Shown: positions 19,820 to 28,218 of the stretch, piece after piece
Layout: every line of letters begins with the position of its first letter
How positions within the stretch are numbered: the first letter of the stretch is position 1
From: Paenibacillus cellulositrophicus
GTDB taxonomy: Bacteria > Bacillota > Bacilli > Paenibacillales > Paenibacillaceae
NCBI RefSeq assembly: GCF_009363095.1
Contig: NZ_CP045295.1
Location: forward strand, 3,573,501-3,637,500
Reading direction: 5' to 3'
DNA length: 64,000 nucleotides
Translations under genes and position numbers: made by a program
The notes under the pieces: generated by a model
Seen by the model: only the letters and a program-made list of their open reading frames with translations
Databases searched by the model: none
What the model was told of the DNA's origin: nothing

Positions 19820-19844
19820 ATATTCGCGGCTTTGGAACCGAAGT

Positions 19845-19907
19845 AAAACAGGGAATCTCCCCGAATCGATCCGCTTACGGATCACCGGGAGGCTCCCTGT
19901 TTTTTTG
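19845..19907 (+). terminator. Terminator of clpP
   Basis: AAAACAGGGA pairs with TCCCTGTTTT around an inner structured loop and is followed by seven or more T residues, 25 bp after the clpP stop. Confidence 0.88.
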
Positions 19908-19964
19908 TTTATCAAGGCGTCAAGCAGGCTGCAAGGTGCGCCCATGAACATGATTCTCATAGTC

Positions 19965-19993
19965 TTGACCACATCAATATATTGATGTATTAT
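19965..19993 (+). promoter_or_regulatory. Promoter of the nrdIEF operon with operator in the spacer
   Basis: -35 TTGACC (19965-19970), a 17-bp spacer and -10 TATTAT (19988-19993). The spacer is almost exactly the perfect palindrome ACATCAATATATTGATGT (19971-19988), so a protein bound there would exclude RNA polymerase. Confidence 0.75.
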
Positions 19994-20029
19994 TCTTAAT
20001 ACCCGCTTTAAACCATCTACATATTGATT
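19971..20029. promoter_or_regulatory. Tandem NrdR-box-like sites
   Basis: The core CAATATATTG of the first palindrome matches the centre of the NrdR box (CWATATMTWG), but the flanks are CAT/ATG rather than ACA/TGT. A second copy, CATCTACATATTGATT at 20014-20029, matches the first at 13 of 16 positions and lies 42 bp away, four helical turns. NrdR normally binds paired boxes on one DNA face upstream of ribonucleotide reductase genes. Assignment to NrdR is an inference. Confidence 0.6.
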
Positions 20030-20183
20030 GTCAGCGGCATAGTATATATAACATAATTTCCCACTACACACCATTCATTCCGGTGTTATTTTAAGAAGAT
20101 TAATTTTAATTTTTCAGCGAAGCTGAACCATTCTGTGATCACAAGAATAACGACCACGATATGTGGTGTGGTTATCTACAATG

Positions 20184-20204
20184 ACGTCAAAAGACGTTTT
20201 TTTT
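20184..20204 (+). terminator. Terminator-like hairpin in the nrd leader
   Basis: ACGTC-AAAA-GACGT is followed by eight T residues, 46 bp before nrdI. The stem is only 5-6 bp. It would lie within the nrd leader if transcription starts near 20000. Confidence 0.5.
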
Positions 20205-20249
20205 GCGCCCGTGACCACGGCAGAGAACATTATTCAGGAGTGAAGGATC

Positions 20250-20609
20250 ATGCTGATCGTCTATGATTCCAAGACCGGCAATGTCAGACGCTTTATCAAC
20301 AAGCTGAACATGAGAGCCATTCCGATCGAAGAGCAGGAGCAGGTGAATGAGCCTTATGTGCTCGTAACGTATACAACGGGTTTTGGGCAGGTGCCTGAGA
20401 AAGTGTCCAACTTCCTGTCGAAGAACAACCGCATGCTTCGCGGCGTGTCGGCCAGCGGCAACCGGAACTGGGGGCCACGTTTCGCCAAGAGCGCGGATAC
20501 GATATCGGAGATGTACCATGTGCCGGTCATCACCAAGTTCGAGCTTTCGGGAACGATGCGGGATACGGAGATTTTCAAAGAGAGGGTGCGGAGCATTGAA
20601 GCATATTGA
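20250..20609 (+). CDS. nrdI: NrdI flavodoxin-like protein, class Ib ribonucleotide reductase activator
   Basis: A 119-residue flavodoxin-like protein that supplies the oxidant for assembly of the dimanganese-tyrosyl radical in NrdF. The FMN-binding phosphate loop is YDSKTGNVRRF (residues 5-15), and the TYTTGFGQVP and SASGNRNWG loops hold the isoalloxazine. An AGGAG site precedes the ATG. It is the first gene of nrdIEF; its last 14 nt overlap nrdE, so the two are translationally coupled. Confidence 0.96.
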   Translation: MLIVYDSKTGNVRRFINKLNMRAIPIEEQEQVNEPYVLVTYTTGFGQVPEKVSNFLSKNNRMLRGVSASGNRNWGPRFAKSADTISEMYHVPVITKFELSGTMRDTEIFKERVRSIEAY

Positions 20610-22680
20610 ACTCAACAACGAAATTATGCAGCGCGGATCGGACGGTTACTTTCAATTGGAAAAAGACCGGGAGGCGGTTGCCGCCTTTATGGAGGAAGTG
20701 GAGCGCGATACGATGAAGTTCGGCTCCCTGCGCGAGAAGCTGGATTACCTGATCAGCAACGACTACTATGAGAACGTGTTTGATCATTACACCTACGACG
20801 AAGTCGAGTCCGTGTTCAACCTGACGGCGAGCAGCGACTTCCAATTCCAGTCCTACATGGCGATCTCGAAGTTCTACAAGGACTATGCGATGAGAACCAA
20901 CGACAAGAAGCAGTACCTGGAGCAGTACCCGGACCGCGTCGCCATCGTGGCGCTGTACTTGGGCGAAGGAAATATCGGTAAAGCGCTCCGTATCGCCGAA
21001 GCGATGATCGAGCAGCGGCTGCAGCCAGCGACCCCGACCTTCCTCAATGCCGGCAAAAGCCGCCGCGGCGAGCTAGTCTCCTGCTTCCTGCTGGAAATGG
21101 ACGATTCGCTCAATTCGATCAACTACGTGCTCGGCACCTGCATGCAGCTGTCCAAAATCGGCGGCGGCGTAGCCGTCAATTTGTCCAAGCTGCGTGGGCG
21201 CGGTGAACCGATCAAAGGAGTGGCCGGAGCGGCCAAAGGCATCATGCCGGTGCTGAAGCTGATGGAGGACGCGTTCTCCTATGCCGACCAAATGGGCCAG
21301 CGCAAAGGCTCGGGTGCCGGATACTATAACATTTTCGGCTGGGATGTTATCGAGTTCCTTGATTCGAAGAAAATCAACGCCGACGAGAAGCTGCGCATCA
21401 AGACGCTGTCGATCGGGCTGATTGTCCCGAACAAATTTTACGAACTCGCCGCCCAGAACAAGCCGCTTGTGGTCTTTGGCCCCTACTCGGTATACAAAGC
21501 CTACGGCAAGCATCTGGACGACCTCGATATGGACGAAATGTACGACGAGCTGCTCGCCAATGACCAGGTGACGAAGAAAACCGTCATGAGCGCCCGTGAC
21601 ATGCTGACGAAAATCGCTTCGATCCAGCTCGAGTCCGGTTATCCGTACATCGTGAACAAATCGAACGCTAACAAGGTGCATGCGCTGAAGGATGTCGGCC
21701 AGATCAAAATGTCCAACCTGTGCACAGAAATTTTCCAGCTGCAGGAGACTTCGGAAATTAACGACTATGGCGTCGACGACGTGATCCGCCGGGACATCAG
21801 CTGCAACCTGGCCTCATTGAACATCGTGAACGTGATGGAGCAGGGCAAAATCAAGGAATCGGTCCGCGTCGGCATCGAGGCCCTTACGGTCGTCAGCGAT
21901 CACTCCCGCGTGGAGAACGCGCCGGGCGTGAGCCTCGCCAACAAGGAGCTGCACTCCGTCGGCCTTGGAGCCATGAACCTGAACGGTTACCTGGCCAAAA
22001 ACAAAATCGCATACGAGAGCGCGGAAGCGCGCGAGTTTGCAAGCACCTTTTTCATGATGATGAACTACTACTCGCTGGAGCAAAGCATGGAAATCGCGCG
22101 CGATCGCGGCGAAACGTTCCGGGACTTCGACAAGTCCGAGTACGCGAAGGGTACCTATTTTGACCGCTACCTCGAAAAGGACTTCCGGCCGCAATCGGAA
22201 CGCGTGAAGCAGCTGTTTGAAGGTATCGAGATCCCGTCCCCTGAGGACTGGGCGCAGCTCAAGGCGCTTGTGCAGAAGCACGGACTGTACCATGCCTACC
22301 GTCTGGCGATCGCGCCGACGCAGAGCATCTCGTACATCCAGAACGCGACGTCCAGCGTCATGCCAATCGTCGAGCATATCGAAACGCGTACCTACGCGAA
22401 CTCGACGACATATTACCCGATGCCGTTCCTCAGCGCGGAAACGCAGTGGTATTATAAATCAGCCTACAATATCGACCAGTTCCGCCTGATCGACATGATC
22501 GCGGAAATCCAGCAGCATGTGGACCAAGGCATTTCCACCGTGCTGCACGTCAACAGCACCGTATCGACCCGGGAATTGTCCCGTTTCTATATTTACGCCG
22601 CCCAGAAAGGGCTGAAATCGCTGTACTACACCCGGACGAAAAAATTGTCCATCGAAGAGTGCACCAGCTGCGCTGTCTAA
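20596..22680 (+). CDS. nrdE: Class Ib ribonucleoside-diphosphate reductase alpha subunit
   Basis: A 694-residue catalytic subunit, very close to the Bacillus length. It has the active-site cysteine pair region (ELVSCFLL and the later SCNLASLNI), the thiyl radical segment in the CTEIF region, QMGQRKGSGA, and the C-terminal redox pair CTSCAV. The N-terminal ATP cone is lacking or minimal, as is typical of class Ib. The start is TTG 20596 (MKHIELNNEI), within the end of nrdI; the next in-frame ATG at 20626 has no ribosome site. It reduces ribonucleotides to deoxyribonucleotides with NrdF. Confidence 0.97.
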   Translation: MKHIELNNEIMQRGSDGYFQLEKDREAVAAFMEEVERDTMKFGSLREKLDYLISNDYYENVFDHYTYDEVESVFNLTASSDFQFQSYMAISKFYKDYAMRTNDKKQYLEQYPDRVAIVALYLGEGNIGKALRIAEAMIEQRLQPATPTFLNAGKSRRGELVSCFLLEMDDSLNSINYVLGTCMQLSKIGGGVAVNLSKLRGRGEPIKGVAGAAKGIMPVLKLMEDAFSYADQMGQRKGSGAGYYNIFGWDVIEFLDSKKINADEKLRIKTLSIGLIVPNKFYELAAQNKPLVVFGPYSVYKAYGKHLDDLDMDEMYDELLANDQVTKKTVMSARDMLTKIASIQLESGYPYIVNKSNANKVHALKDVGQIKMSNLCTEIFQLQETSEINDYGVDDVIRRDISCNLASLNIVNVMEQGKIKESVRVGIEALTVVSDHSRVENAPGVSLANKELHSVGLGAMNLNGYLAKNKIAYESAEAREFASTFFMMMNYYSLEQSMEIARDRGETFRDFDKSEYAKGTYFDRYLEKDFRPQSERVKQLFEGIEIPSPEDWAQLKALVQKHGLYHAYRLAIAPTQSISYIQNATSSVMPIVEHIETRTYANSTTYYPMPFLSAETQWYYKSAYNIDQFRLIDMIAEIQQHVDQGISTVLHVNSTVSTRELSRFYIYAAQKGLKSLYYTRTKKLSIEECTSCAV

Positions 22681-22758
22681 ATTCGAATATTACGCAAGGC
22701 GACGGCGGGGGCTTGAACAGCCCCTGTCGCCTTCTTCTATAAAAGGAGCAATGGTCTG

Positions 22759-23715
22759 ATGAAAGCAGTAAACTGGAACCGGCCCGACGATGATTTTACG
22801 CTCATGTTCTGGCAGCAGAACATCATGCAGTTTTGGACCGACGACGAAATCCCTTTGTCTGACGATAAAATGGACTGGATCAAAATGACCGACGAGGAGC
22901 GCACCGCCTACAAGCATGTTCTTGGCGGACTGACGCTGCTGGATACGCTGCAGGGCGGCGTCGGCATGCCGAAAATTTTGGAGCATGTGGAAGGCCTGCA
23001 GCGCAAAGCCGTGCTCGGCTTCATGTCGATGATGGAGCAAATCCACGCCAAATCGTACAGCAGCATTTTCACCACACTCGCCTCGACGGAGGAGATTGAC
23101 GCCATTTTCCGCTGGGTGGAGGACAACGAACAGCTGCAGTTCAAAGCGAAGAGCATCGAATCCTGGTACGCAAATATTCAAACCAAGCGCGATCTCTACA
23201 AGGCGATGGCCGCTTCCGTCTTCCTGGAGAGCTATCTGTTCTACAGCGGCTTCTTCTATCCGCTTTACCTGGCCGGCCAGGGCAAAATGACCAGCAGCGG
23301 TGAAATCATCGACCTGATTATCCGCGACGAGAGCATTCACGGCCTGTACGTCGGTACGCTGGCCCAGGAGCTGTTCCAGGAGTTCTCTTTCGAAGAGCAG
23401 GAGGAGCTGCGCCGGGAGCTGTACGAGCTGCTTGAGACGCTGTATCAGAACGAGGTGAAATATACGGATGACCTGTACAGCCCGATCGGACTGCAGGAGG
23501 AAGTGAAAACCTATGTCCGCTATAACGCCAACAAAGCGCTGATGAATCTCGGCTTCGAGCCGCATTTCCCGGAAGAGCCGATCAACCCGATCGTCTTCAA
23601 CGGGATCAGCACCCACACCAAGCAGCATGATTTCTTCTCGAAAAAAGGCAACGGCTACGTCCGCGCGATCAACATCGAGCCGCTGTCCGACGACGACTTC
23701 GTGTTTGACGTATAA
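22759..23715 (+). CDS. nrdF: Class Ib ribonucleoside-diphosphate reductase beta subunit
   Basis: A 318-residue ferritin-fold radical subunit. Metal ligands are visible in MEQIHAKSYSSIF (the EXXH motif with the nearby tyrosine), and in RDESIHGLYVG, where Glu and His bind the second metal. AAAAGGAG precedes ATG 22759 with proper spacing. About 80 bp separate it from nrdE and a strong terminator follows, so it closes the operon. Confidence 0.97.
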   Translation: MKAVNWNRPDDDFTLMFWQQNIMQFWTDDEIPLSDDKMDWIKMTDEERTAYKHVLGGLTLLDTLQGGVGMPKILEHVEGLQRKAVLGFMSMMEQIHAKSYSSIFTTLASTEEIDAIFRWVEDNEQLQFKAKSIESWYANIQTKRDLYKAMAASVFLESYLFYSGFFYPLYLAGQGKMTSSGEIIDLIIRDESIHGLYVGTLAQELFQEFSFEEQEELRRELYELLETLYQNEVKYTDDLYSPIGLQEEVKTYVRYNANKALMNLGFEPHFPEEPINPIVFNGISTHTKQHDFFSKKGNGYVRAINIEPLSDDDFVFDV

Positions 23716-23752
23716 GTTCAGGCAAGTAACAAAAGGAGCTCCGCTCCACAAC

Positions 23753-23816
23753 AAAATCCCCTTTGAACAGACAAGTGCAGGAAAGCGCACTGCCGTTTGC
23801 TCAGAGGGGATTTTTT
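23753..23816 (+). terminator. Terminator of the nrd operon
   Basis: AAAATCCCCTTTGA pairs with TCAGAGGGGATTTT around a loop with its own small GTGC/GCAC hairpin, followed by six T residues. Confidence 0.88.
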
Positions 23817-23902
23817 CTGGGATTGTCGTACTGCCGTACGTATTGGTCTCCCCTTCTATTCCTTCCAGGAATACTCGATAACCTTCGCAGCTTAATTCCT
23901 TG

Positions 23903-23932
23903 TTGACATTTCAAATTATTTTGAAATATAAT
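23903..23932 (+). promoter_or_regulatory. Promoter of the MFS exporter gene
   Basis: Perfect -35 TTGACA (23903-23908) and perfect -10 TATAAT (23927-23932) with an 18-bp spacer. The spacer is itself a palindromic operator. Confidence 0.85.
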
Positions 23933-23966
23933 GTTCCCGATCCAATCATTTCAAAATAATTTGAAT
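23909..23966. promoter_or_regulatory. Two palindromic operators at the MFS promoter
   Basis: TTTCAAATTATTTTGAAA (23909-23926) is a palindrome with 7-bp arms exactly between -35 and -10. TTTCAAAATAATTTGAAT (23949-23966) is a second copy with one arm mismatch, 40 bp away centre to centre. They suggest tight repression by a dimeric TetR- or MarR-like protein. No regulator gene is adjacent. Confidence 0.78.
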
Positions 23967-23984
23967 TATAGGGGTGAACTACGA

Positions 23985-25427
23985 ATGTCTACTGATCAAC
24001 AATCTCGGCTAAGCGGCTCTACATCCGAGATCGCTGCTGTCAAGCAGCGGGGCATGGGATGGAGTTTGGCACTGCTTGCTCTAGCACAGCTGATTTACGG
24101 GCTCGACATCAATATCGTTTTCGTCGCTTTGCCTGAGATCGGACATGGCCTTGGCTTCTCGGAACAGTCCCTGCAATGGGTGGTGAGTGCTTACACGGTT
24201 TTCTGCGGAGGCTTCCTGCTTCTTGGAGGGCGTGCTGCCGATATGCTGGGACAAAAGCGAATGTTTATTTTTGCGTTGGTCCTTTACGCCCTTTCTTCGC
24301 TATTGGGAGGCTTGGCTTGGGACCCGCTCGTCATCATTATAGCCCGTGCCATCCAAGGTATCGGAGCAGCGTTCCTGTTTCCCGCCACGTTATCGCTGAT
24401 CAACCGATTGTTTGAGGAAGGTCCGCGCCGAAACCGCGCTCTTGCCGTATGGGGCGGGGCCGGAGCCAGCGGCCTGACGATTGGCTCGATCCTGGGCGGG
24501 GTATTGACCAATGCATTCGGCTGGGAAGCGGTCTTTTTGGTGAATGTTCCATTAGCAGGAATCGTTGCACTAGCTGCGCTGTTCGTTATTCCCCGTGACG
24601 AACGGCGGAATCAAAAGCGCTATTTCGATGTGCCCGGCGCCGCCACGGTAACCGCAGGCGCTACTCTCCTGGTATATGTTCTTGTCCAGGGGCCCGAATT
24701 GGGCTGGGCCTCCACGGAAATGATCATATGTGCTGTCCTTTCTCTGATCCTCTTGTCGATCTTTGCTCTGATCGAAATACGAAGCACCGCTCCTTTAATG
24801 TCGATCCATCTTTTCCGTAACCGCAGCTTGGCTGCCAGCATGGTCATTACATTCATCTACATGGGGACGTTTGGTGCCTTACCTTACTTCCTGACAACCT
24901 TATTTCAAAATGTGCACGGATACAGTGCTCTGCAAACCGGGCTTGCCTTCATTATCCCTTCCTTGGCGATCGCCGCAGGCACCCAGCTCGGCGAACGGCT
25001 GGCGTCCCGTTTGGAGGCGCGAAGCACGCTGCTTATCGGCATGATCATCGGAATTGTCGGGACCATACTGATTCCGTTAGGTGCGTACACAGACAGCAGC
25101 TATCTGATGATCGTTCCGGGCCTTGTAATTTCCGGGATCGGCCAGGGCATCACTTGGACCGCTATGTGGATCACGGCTTCAAACGGTGTAGCCCCGGAGG
25201 ACCAAGGCGTCGCTTCCGGGATGGCCTCGACCACCTTGAACATCGGCAATGCCATCGGGCTTGCCATCTTGATCGCCATCGCCAACTCGGGTACGCATCA
25301 AATGACGGGTGAAGCTTTTCGCCAAGCATTAGCTGAGGGTAACCGGACAGCCATTTATCTTGCGGCGCTCGGCATTCTCCTCGGCGCGCTTGTCGCCTTG
25401 TTTTTGCCCCGCAAACGAAAAATATGA
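23985..25427 (+). CDS. MFS drug exporter, DHA2 (14-helix) family
   Basis: A 480-residue membrane transporter with about 14 hydrophobic helices. Family markers are LDINIVFVALPEIG in helix 1 (the DHA2 LDxTIVNVALP motif in variant form), WVVSAY near the start of helix 2, GRAADMLGQKRMF (motif A) and the motif-C region GGAGASGLTIGSILGG. Such proteins use the proton gradient to export drugs, dyes or antimicrobials. The start is ATG 23985 after AGGGGTGA. The near-consensus promoter with embedded palindromes implies an inducible, tightly repressed gene. The substrate cannot be inferred. Confidence 0.93.
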   Translation: MSTDQQSRLSGSTSEIAAVKQRGMGWSLALLALAQLIYGLDINIVFVALPEIGHGLGFSEQSLQWVVSAYTVFCGGFLLLGGRAADMLGQKRMFIFALVLYALSSLLGGLAWDPLVIIIARAIQGIGAAFLFPATLSLINRLFEEGPRRNRALAVWGGAGASGLTIGSILGGVLTNAFGWEAVFLVNVPLAGIVALAALFVIPRDERRNQKRYFDVPGAATVTAGATLLVYVLVQGPELGWASTEMIICAVLSLILLSIFALIEIRSTAPLMSIHLFRNRSLAASMVITFIYMGTFGALPYFLTTLFQNVHGYSALQTGLAFIIPSLAIAAGTQLGERLASRLEARSTLLIGMIIGIVGTILIPLGAYTDSSYLMIVPGLVISGIGQGITWTAMWITASNGVAPEDQGVASGMASTTLNIGNAIGLAILIAIANSGTHQMTGEAFRQALAEGNRTAIYLAALGILLGALVALFLPRKRKI

Positions 25428-25456
25428 CGGCTGTGGCCCGTCCAGCAAAAACAGCC

Positions 25457-25486
25457 AAACCCCCGTTATAGGTTTAACGGGGGTTG
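25457..25486. terminator. Hairpin between the convergent MFS gene and the secreted-protein gene
   Basis: AACCCCCGTT and AACGGGGGTT form a perfect 10-bp stem with an 8-nt loop, 30 bp after the MFS stop. Neither side has a clean T run next to the stem, so efficiency is uncertain. It could serve both converging genes. Confidence 0.55.
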
Positions 25487-25592
25487 GGCAACATTAAATC
25501 ATCCCTTGAGGACCGTTGACCGGCTCCCGGTTGGGATAAATCGTTCTATATCATCTGACTCAGCTTACATCATCTCAGCTGTAGCGGCTCCA

Positions 25593-26696
25593 TTATTTCG
25601 CCGCTTCGAACGGATCCGTCCCCTTCGGCAGCAGGTCGCTGAAGTTGAACGTATACGTCGGGAAGCCGGCGGCATACGGCCCGATTTCATACTGCTGGAA
25701 GAAGATCGTCAATCCGCTTTCCTTCACATAGAAGTCCGCGTCCTTTTTCAGTCCGTTGAAGCCGTCTGTGAAGCCGTCTTTGGTCGCTTTTTGCTTCAGC
25801 AGTTTGTCCAGCTTGGTCTTGGCGTCGGCCGAATTGTGGAGCAGGCTGTCCAGCGTCAGCTGTTTGCCGTCCTTCAGCGAGAACGTAAACCCTTCGCGTG
25901 CCGTCATCCCGTGAGCTCCGCCTGTGTATTCATAAGAATCCGTCACGATGCTCAGGACGCCTTGGCGGTTATAAGTAACCAGGAACGTTCCGTCGAACTC
26001 ATACGGGTGCTCCACCTTCGCATCGCGCTTTTTCGCCTTGGCCTTGGCTTCTGTGGCGAACGCTTCCGCCTTGTCTTTAAATACTTTGTTGATCGTCTCC
26101 TGGGCGTCCGCGTTAGCCAGCCCGCTTAACTGAGGATAACGGATCAGAATCGTTGCATTGGCGTCGCTCGCCTTGATGAGTTCGGTAGAGATTGTCACCT
26201 GGTTCATCTGACGCTTGGACAGGCTCAACGTCTTGGAAGACGCGGTATACACGCCCTGGAAGCCCATATAGTCGTTCAGCAGCTTGAAAGGAACGTACAG
26301 CTTGCCGTCGATCAATTTTCCATCGTAGCTGTTCGAATTGTCCCCGACATAGCTTCCGTTGATATAAGCGCTGACCCCGTAGTCGGAAACCTCCAGGTTC
26401 AGCTTCGTTACCCCGGATCCGACAGTGTACGTCTTGATACCCGGATTATAAGACAGCGGCAGACCGGCGGCATCGCGCAAAATGGACACCGGAATCATGG
26501 TGACCCCGTCAACCAGTTTCCCCTGCAGCGATAGCACCTTGCCGTTATATTTTAACGCCACTCCCGGCTGCGCAGCCGGCTTCACGACCGGCTTTGAGGC
26601 TGCAGCCGACACCTGCGATCCCCCAAACACGCCGGCATTTCCGATCAATACGCCTGCGGCCAGCACCGCGGCTCCCCATTTCATTCCCTTGTTCAT
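25593..26696 (-). CDS. Secreted protein with copper-amine-oxidase-like N-terminal domain and DUF4163/DUF3298 (RsiV/PdaC-like) region
   Basis: A 367-residue exported protein. Residues 1-30 form a signal peptide (basic MNKGMKWG, hydrophobic stretch, SAAA). Residues 50-160 show two repeats typical of the copper amine oxidase N-terminal fold found in many Paenibacillus envelope proteins (GKLVDGVTMIPVSIL and GKLIDGKLYVPFKLL). The C-terminal part, with YTGGAHGM and FSLKDGKQLTLDSLL, resembles the DUF4163-DUF3298 pair of RsiV and PdaC. No catalytic domain or transmembrane helix follows, so it is neither an intact anti-sigma factor nor a deacetylase; a wall- or ligand-binding role is possible. The start at ATG 26696 gives a clean signal peptide. 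Confidence 0.85.
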   Translation of the reverse strand: MNKGMKWGAAVLAAGVLIGNAGVFGGSQVSAAASKPVVKPAAQPGVALKYNGKVLSLQGKLVDGVTMIPVSILRDAAGLPLSYNPGIKTYTVGSGVTKLNLEVSDYGVSAYINGSYVGDNSNSYDGKLIDGKLYVPFKLLNDYMGFQGVYTASSKTLSLSKRQMNQVTISTELIKASDANATILIRYPQLSGLANADAQETINKVFKDKAEAFATEAKAKAKKRDAKVEHPYEFDGTFLVTYNRQGVLSIVTDSYEYTGGAHGMTAREGFTFSLKDGKQLTLDSLLHNSADAKTKLDKLLKQKATKDGFTDGFNGLKKDADFYVKESGLTIFFQQYEIGPYAAGFPTYTFNFSDLLPKGTDPFEAAK

Positions 26697-27069
26697 CCTT
26701 ATCAAATCTCCTCTCCAAACATTGCTGCTTGTGCTAGTCATATGATTTATTACCCAAATTCACCACTTCCCTATTATAAAAAAGACCTCAGCCGATTTGT
26801 TTACAACCGGGGTTACAGTATTGTCGTTTACGCCAGCCAAAAGTATAACTCTCTTAACCTTTACGTTAACTTTGTGTTCCTTCATCCGATCGGTCACGGG
26901 CCTTGCGATCATGAAGTCCCCCTTCATAGAACACCAGCACCGCGCCAGGACTTAAAAAGCTCACGAAATAAAAATAATGCCCCGTTCCGGAAGCCAGCTT
27001 AAGCATGGATCCCGAAACAGGGCAATTGTTCTTAAACGATATTAACGGTCGTTGTAAGGCCTCTGCTTA
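26697..27069. other. Intergenic region upstream of the secreted-protein gene
   Basis: About 370 bp. It holds the potABCD terminator (26971-27023), and a minus-strand -10-like TATAAT near 26775 that could serve the secreted-protein gene, though I find no good -35. No gene is supported. Confidence 0.5.
26971..27023 (-). terminator. Terminator of the potABCD operon
   Basis: On the minus strand, GCCCTGTTTCGGG pairs with CCGGAACGGGGC around an inner hairpin and is followed by ATTATTTTTATTT. It begins about 45 bp after the potD stop. Confidence 0.8.
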
Positions 27070-28122
27070 CTACCGTCCGCTCTTCAGCTCCGTCCAGTAA
27101 CGGTCATAGAGCTGCAGGGTATCCTTTACGTCGCCGAGCCATTCCGTCCGGCCCAGCTCTTCTTCGGAGAGGTTGATCATATGGTTGTTCCGGTATTCCT
27201 CGCTGTGGAACTCCATCGCTTTGGCGTTCGGATCGCTGTATCCGATCGACTCATAGTTCTTTGCACTGACCTGCGGATCGAGCATGTAGTTGATAAACTT
27301 CTCCGCAAGCTCCTTATGCTCGGCCCCTTTCGGGATCGCATAGTTGTCCGAGAAGATCGTCCCGCCCTCTTTTGGCACGACATATTCCACATCCGGATTG
27401 TCCTTCGAGATAAAAGCCGCGTCGCCGGACCATACCGTTCCGATCCAGCCTTCCTCCTGAATCATCTTCTGCTTGATGGTATCCGTGTCGAAAGCAAGAA
27501 CGCTCGGCAGCAGCTTCTTCAGGTCGTCCACGGCCGACTTGATCTCGCCTTCATCCTGGGAGCTGTTCGAGTGCCCCTGCTTCTTCAAGGCCATGCCAAT
27601 CACTTCGCGGTTGTCGTCCAGCAGAAGGACCTTGCCCTTGTATTTCGGGTCCCACAGATCCTCCCAGCTGTCGATGGTGTCCTTCACGTATTTTTTGTTA
27701 TACGCGATACCCGTTACGCCGGAAGTGTATACGATCGAGTATTTATTGCCCGGGTCAAAATCAGGGTTCTTCAGCGATTCCTGAATGTTCTCGAAGTTCG
27801 GAATGTTGTTCTTGTCCAGCGGTTCCAGCAAATTGTTCTCGATCATCGTCCGGACCATGTAGTCCGAAGGCTGGATCAGATCGTATCCGCCGCCGCCTGC
27901 CTTGATTTTGGCCAGCAAATCCTCGTTGTTCGCATAGTTGTCATACGTAACCTTGACGTTGAATTTACTCTCGAAGTCCTTGAGCACCTGCTCGTCAAAA
28001 TTGTCAGCCCAGCTGTAAATATGAAGCGTCTCCTTGGAAGATGAGCATCCTCCCAGGGATGCAACCGACACGAGGGCGAGTGCCCCAGCCAGTACGAGAC
28101 CGGCGATACCCTTTCTTTTCAC
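27070..28122 (-). CDS. potD: Spermidine/putrescine ABC transporter substrate-binding lipoprotein
   Basis: A 350-residue extracytoplasmic binding protein. It has a lipoprotein signal with lipobox LGGC and Cys26 as the lipidation site. The mature part begins ETLHIYSWADNFDEQVLKDFE, typical of PotD/PotF, and contains YDLIQPSDYMV and the polyamine-site region around EGGTIFSDNYAIPKGAEH. It closes the potABCD operon, 96 bp behind potC, and is anchored outside the membrane by a lipid. It should capture spermidine or putrescine for PotBC. Confidence 0.95.
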   Translation of the reverse strand: MKRKGIAGLVLAGALALVSVASLGGCSSSKETLHIYSWADNFDEQVLKDFESKFNVKVTYDNYANNEDLLAKIKAGGGGYDLIQPSDYMVRTMIENNLLEPLDKNNIPNFENIQESLKNPDFDPGNKYSIVYTSGVTGIAYNKKYVKDTIDSWEDLWDPKYKGKVLLLDDNREVIGMALKKQGHSNSSQDEGEIKSAVDDLKKLLPSVLAFDTDTIKQKMIQEEGWIGTVWSGDAAFISKDNPDVEYVVPKEGGTIFSDNYAIPKGAEHKELAEKFINYMLDPQVSAKNYESIGYSDPNAKAMEFHSEEYRNNHMINLSEEELGRTEWLGDVKDTLQLYDRYWTELKSGR

Positions 28123-28218
28123 AGTAACATATCTCCTCTCTTTCTCCTTATAGCATGTAGTCCATATCCTTTAGCTCAATCAATAGTTCCATCAATAGTT
28201 CAATATCTAGCAGCTGCG

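Larger units (their letters stand above)
19820..20249. other. Intergenic region between clpP and nrdI
   Basis: About 430 bp. It holds the clpP terminator (19845-19907), the nrd promoter with palindromic sites (19965-20029), and a 5' leader of about 250 nt with several hairpins, one of them terminator-like (20184-20204). I see no protein gene. Confidence 0.6.
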
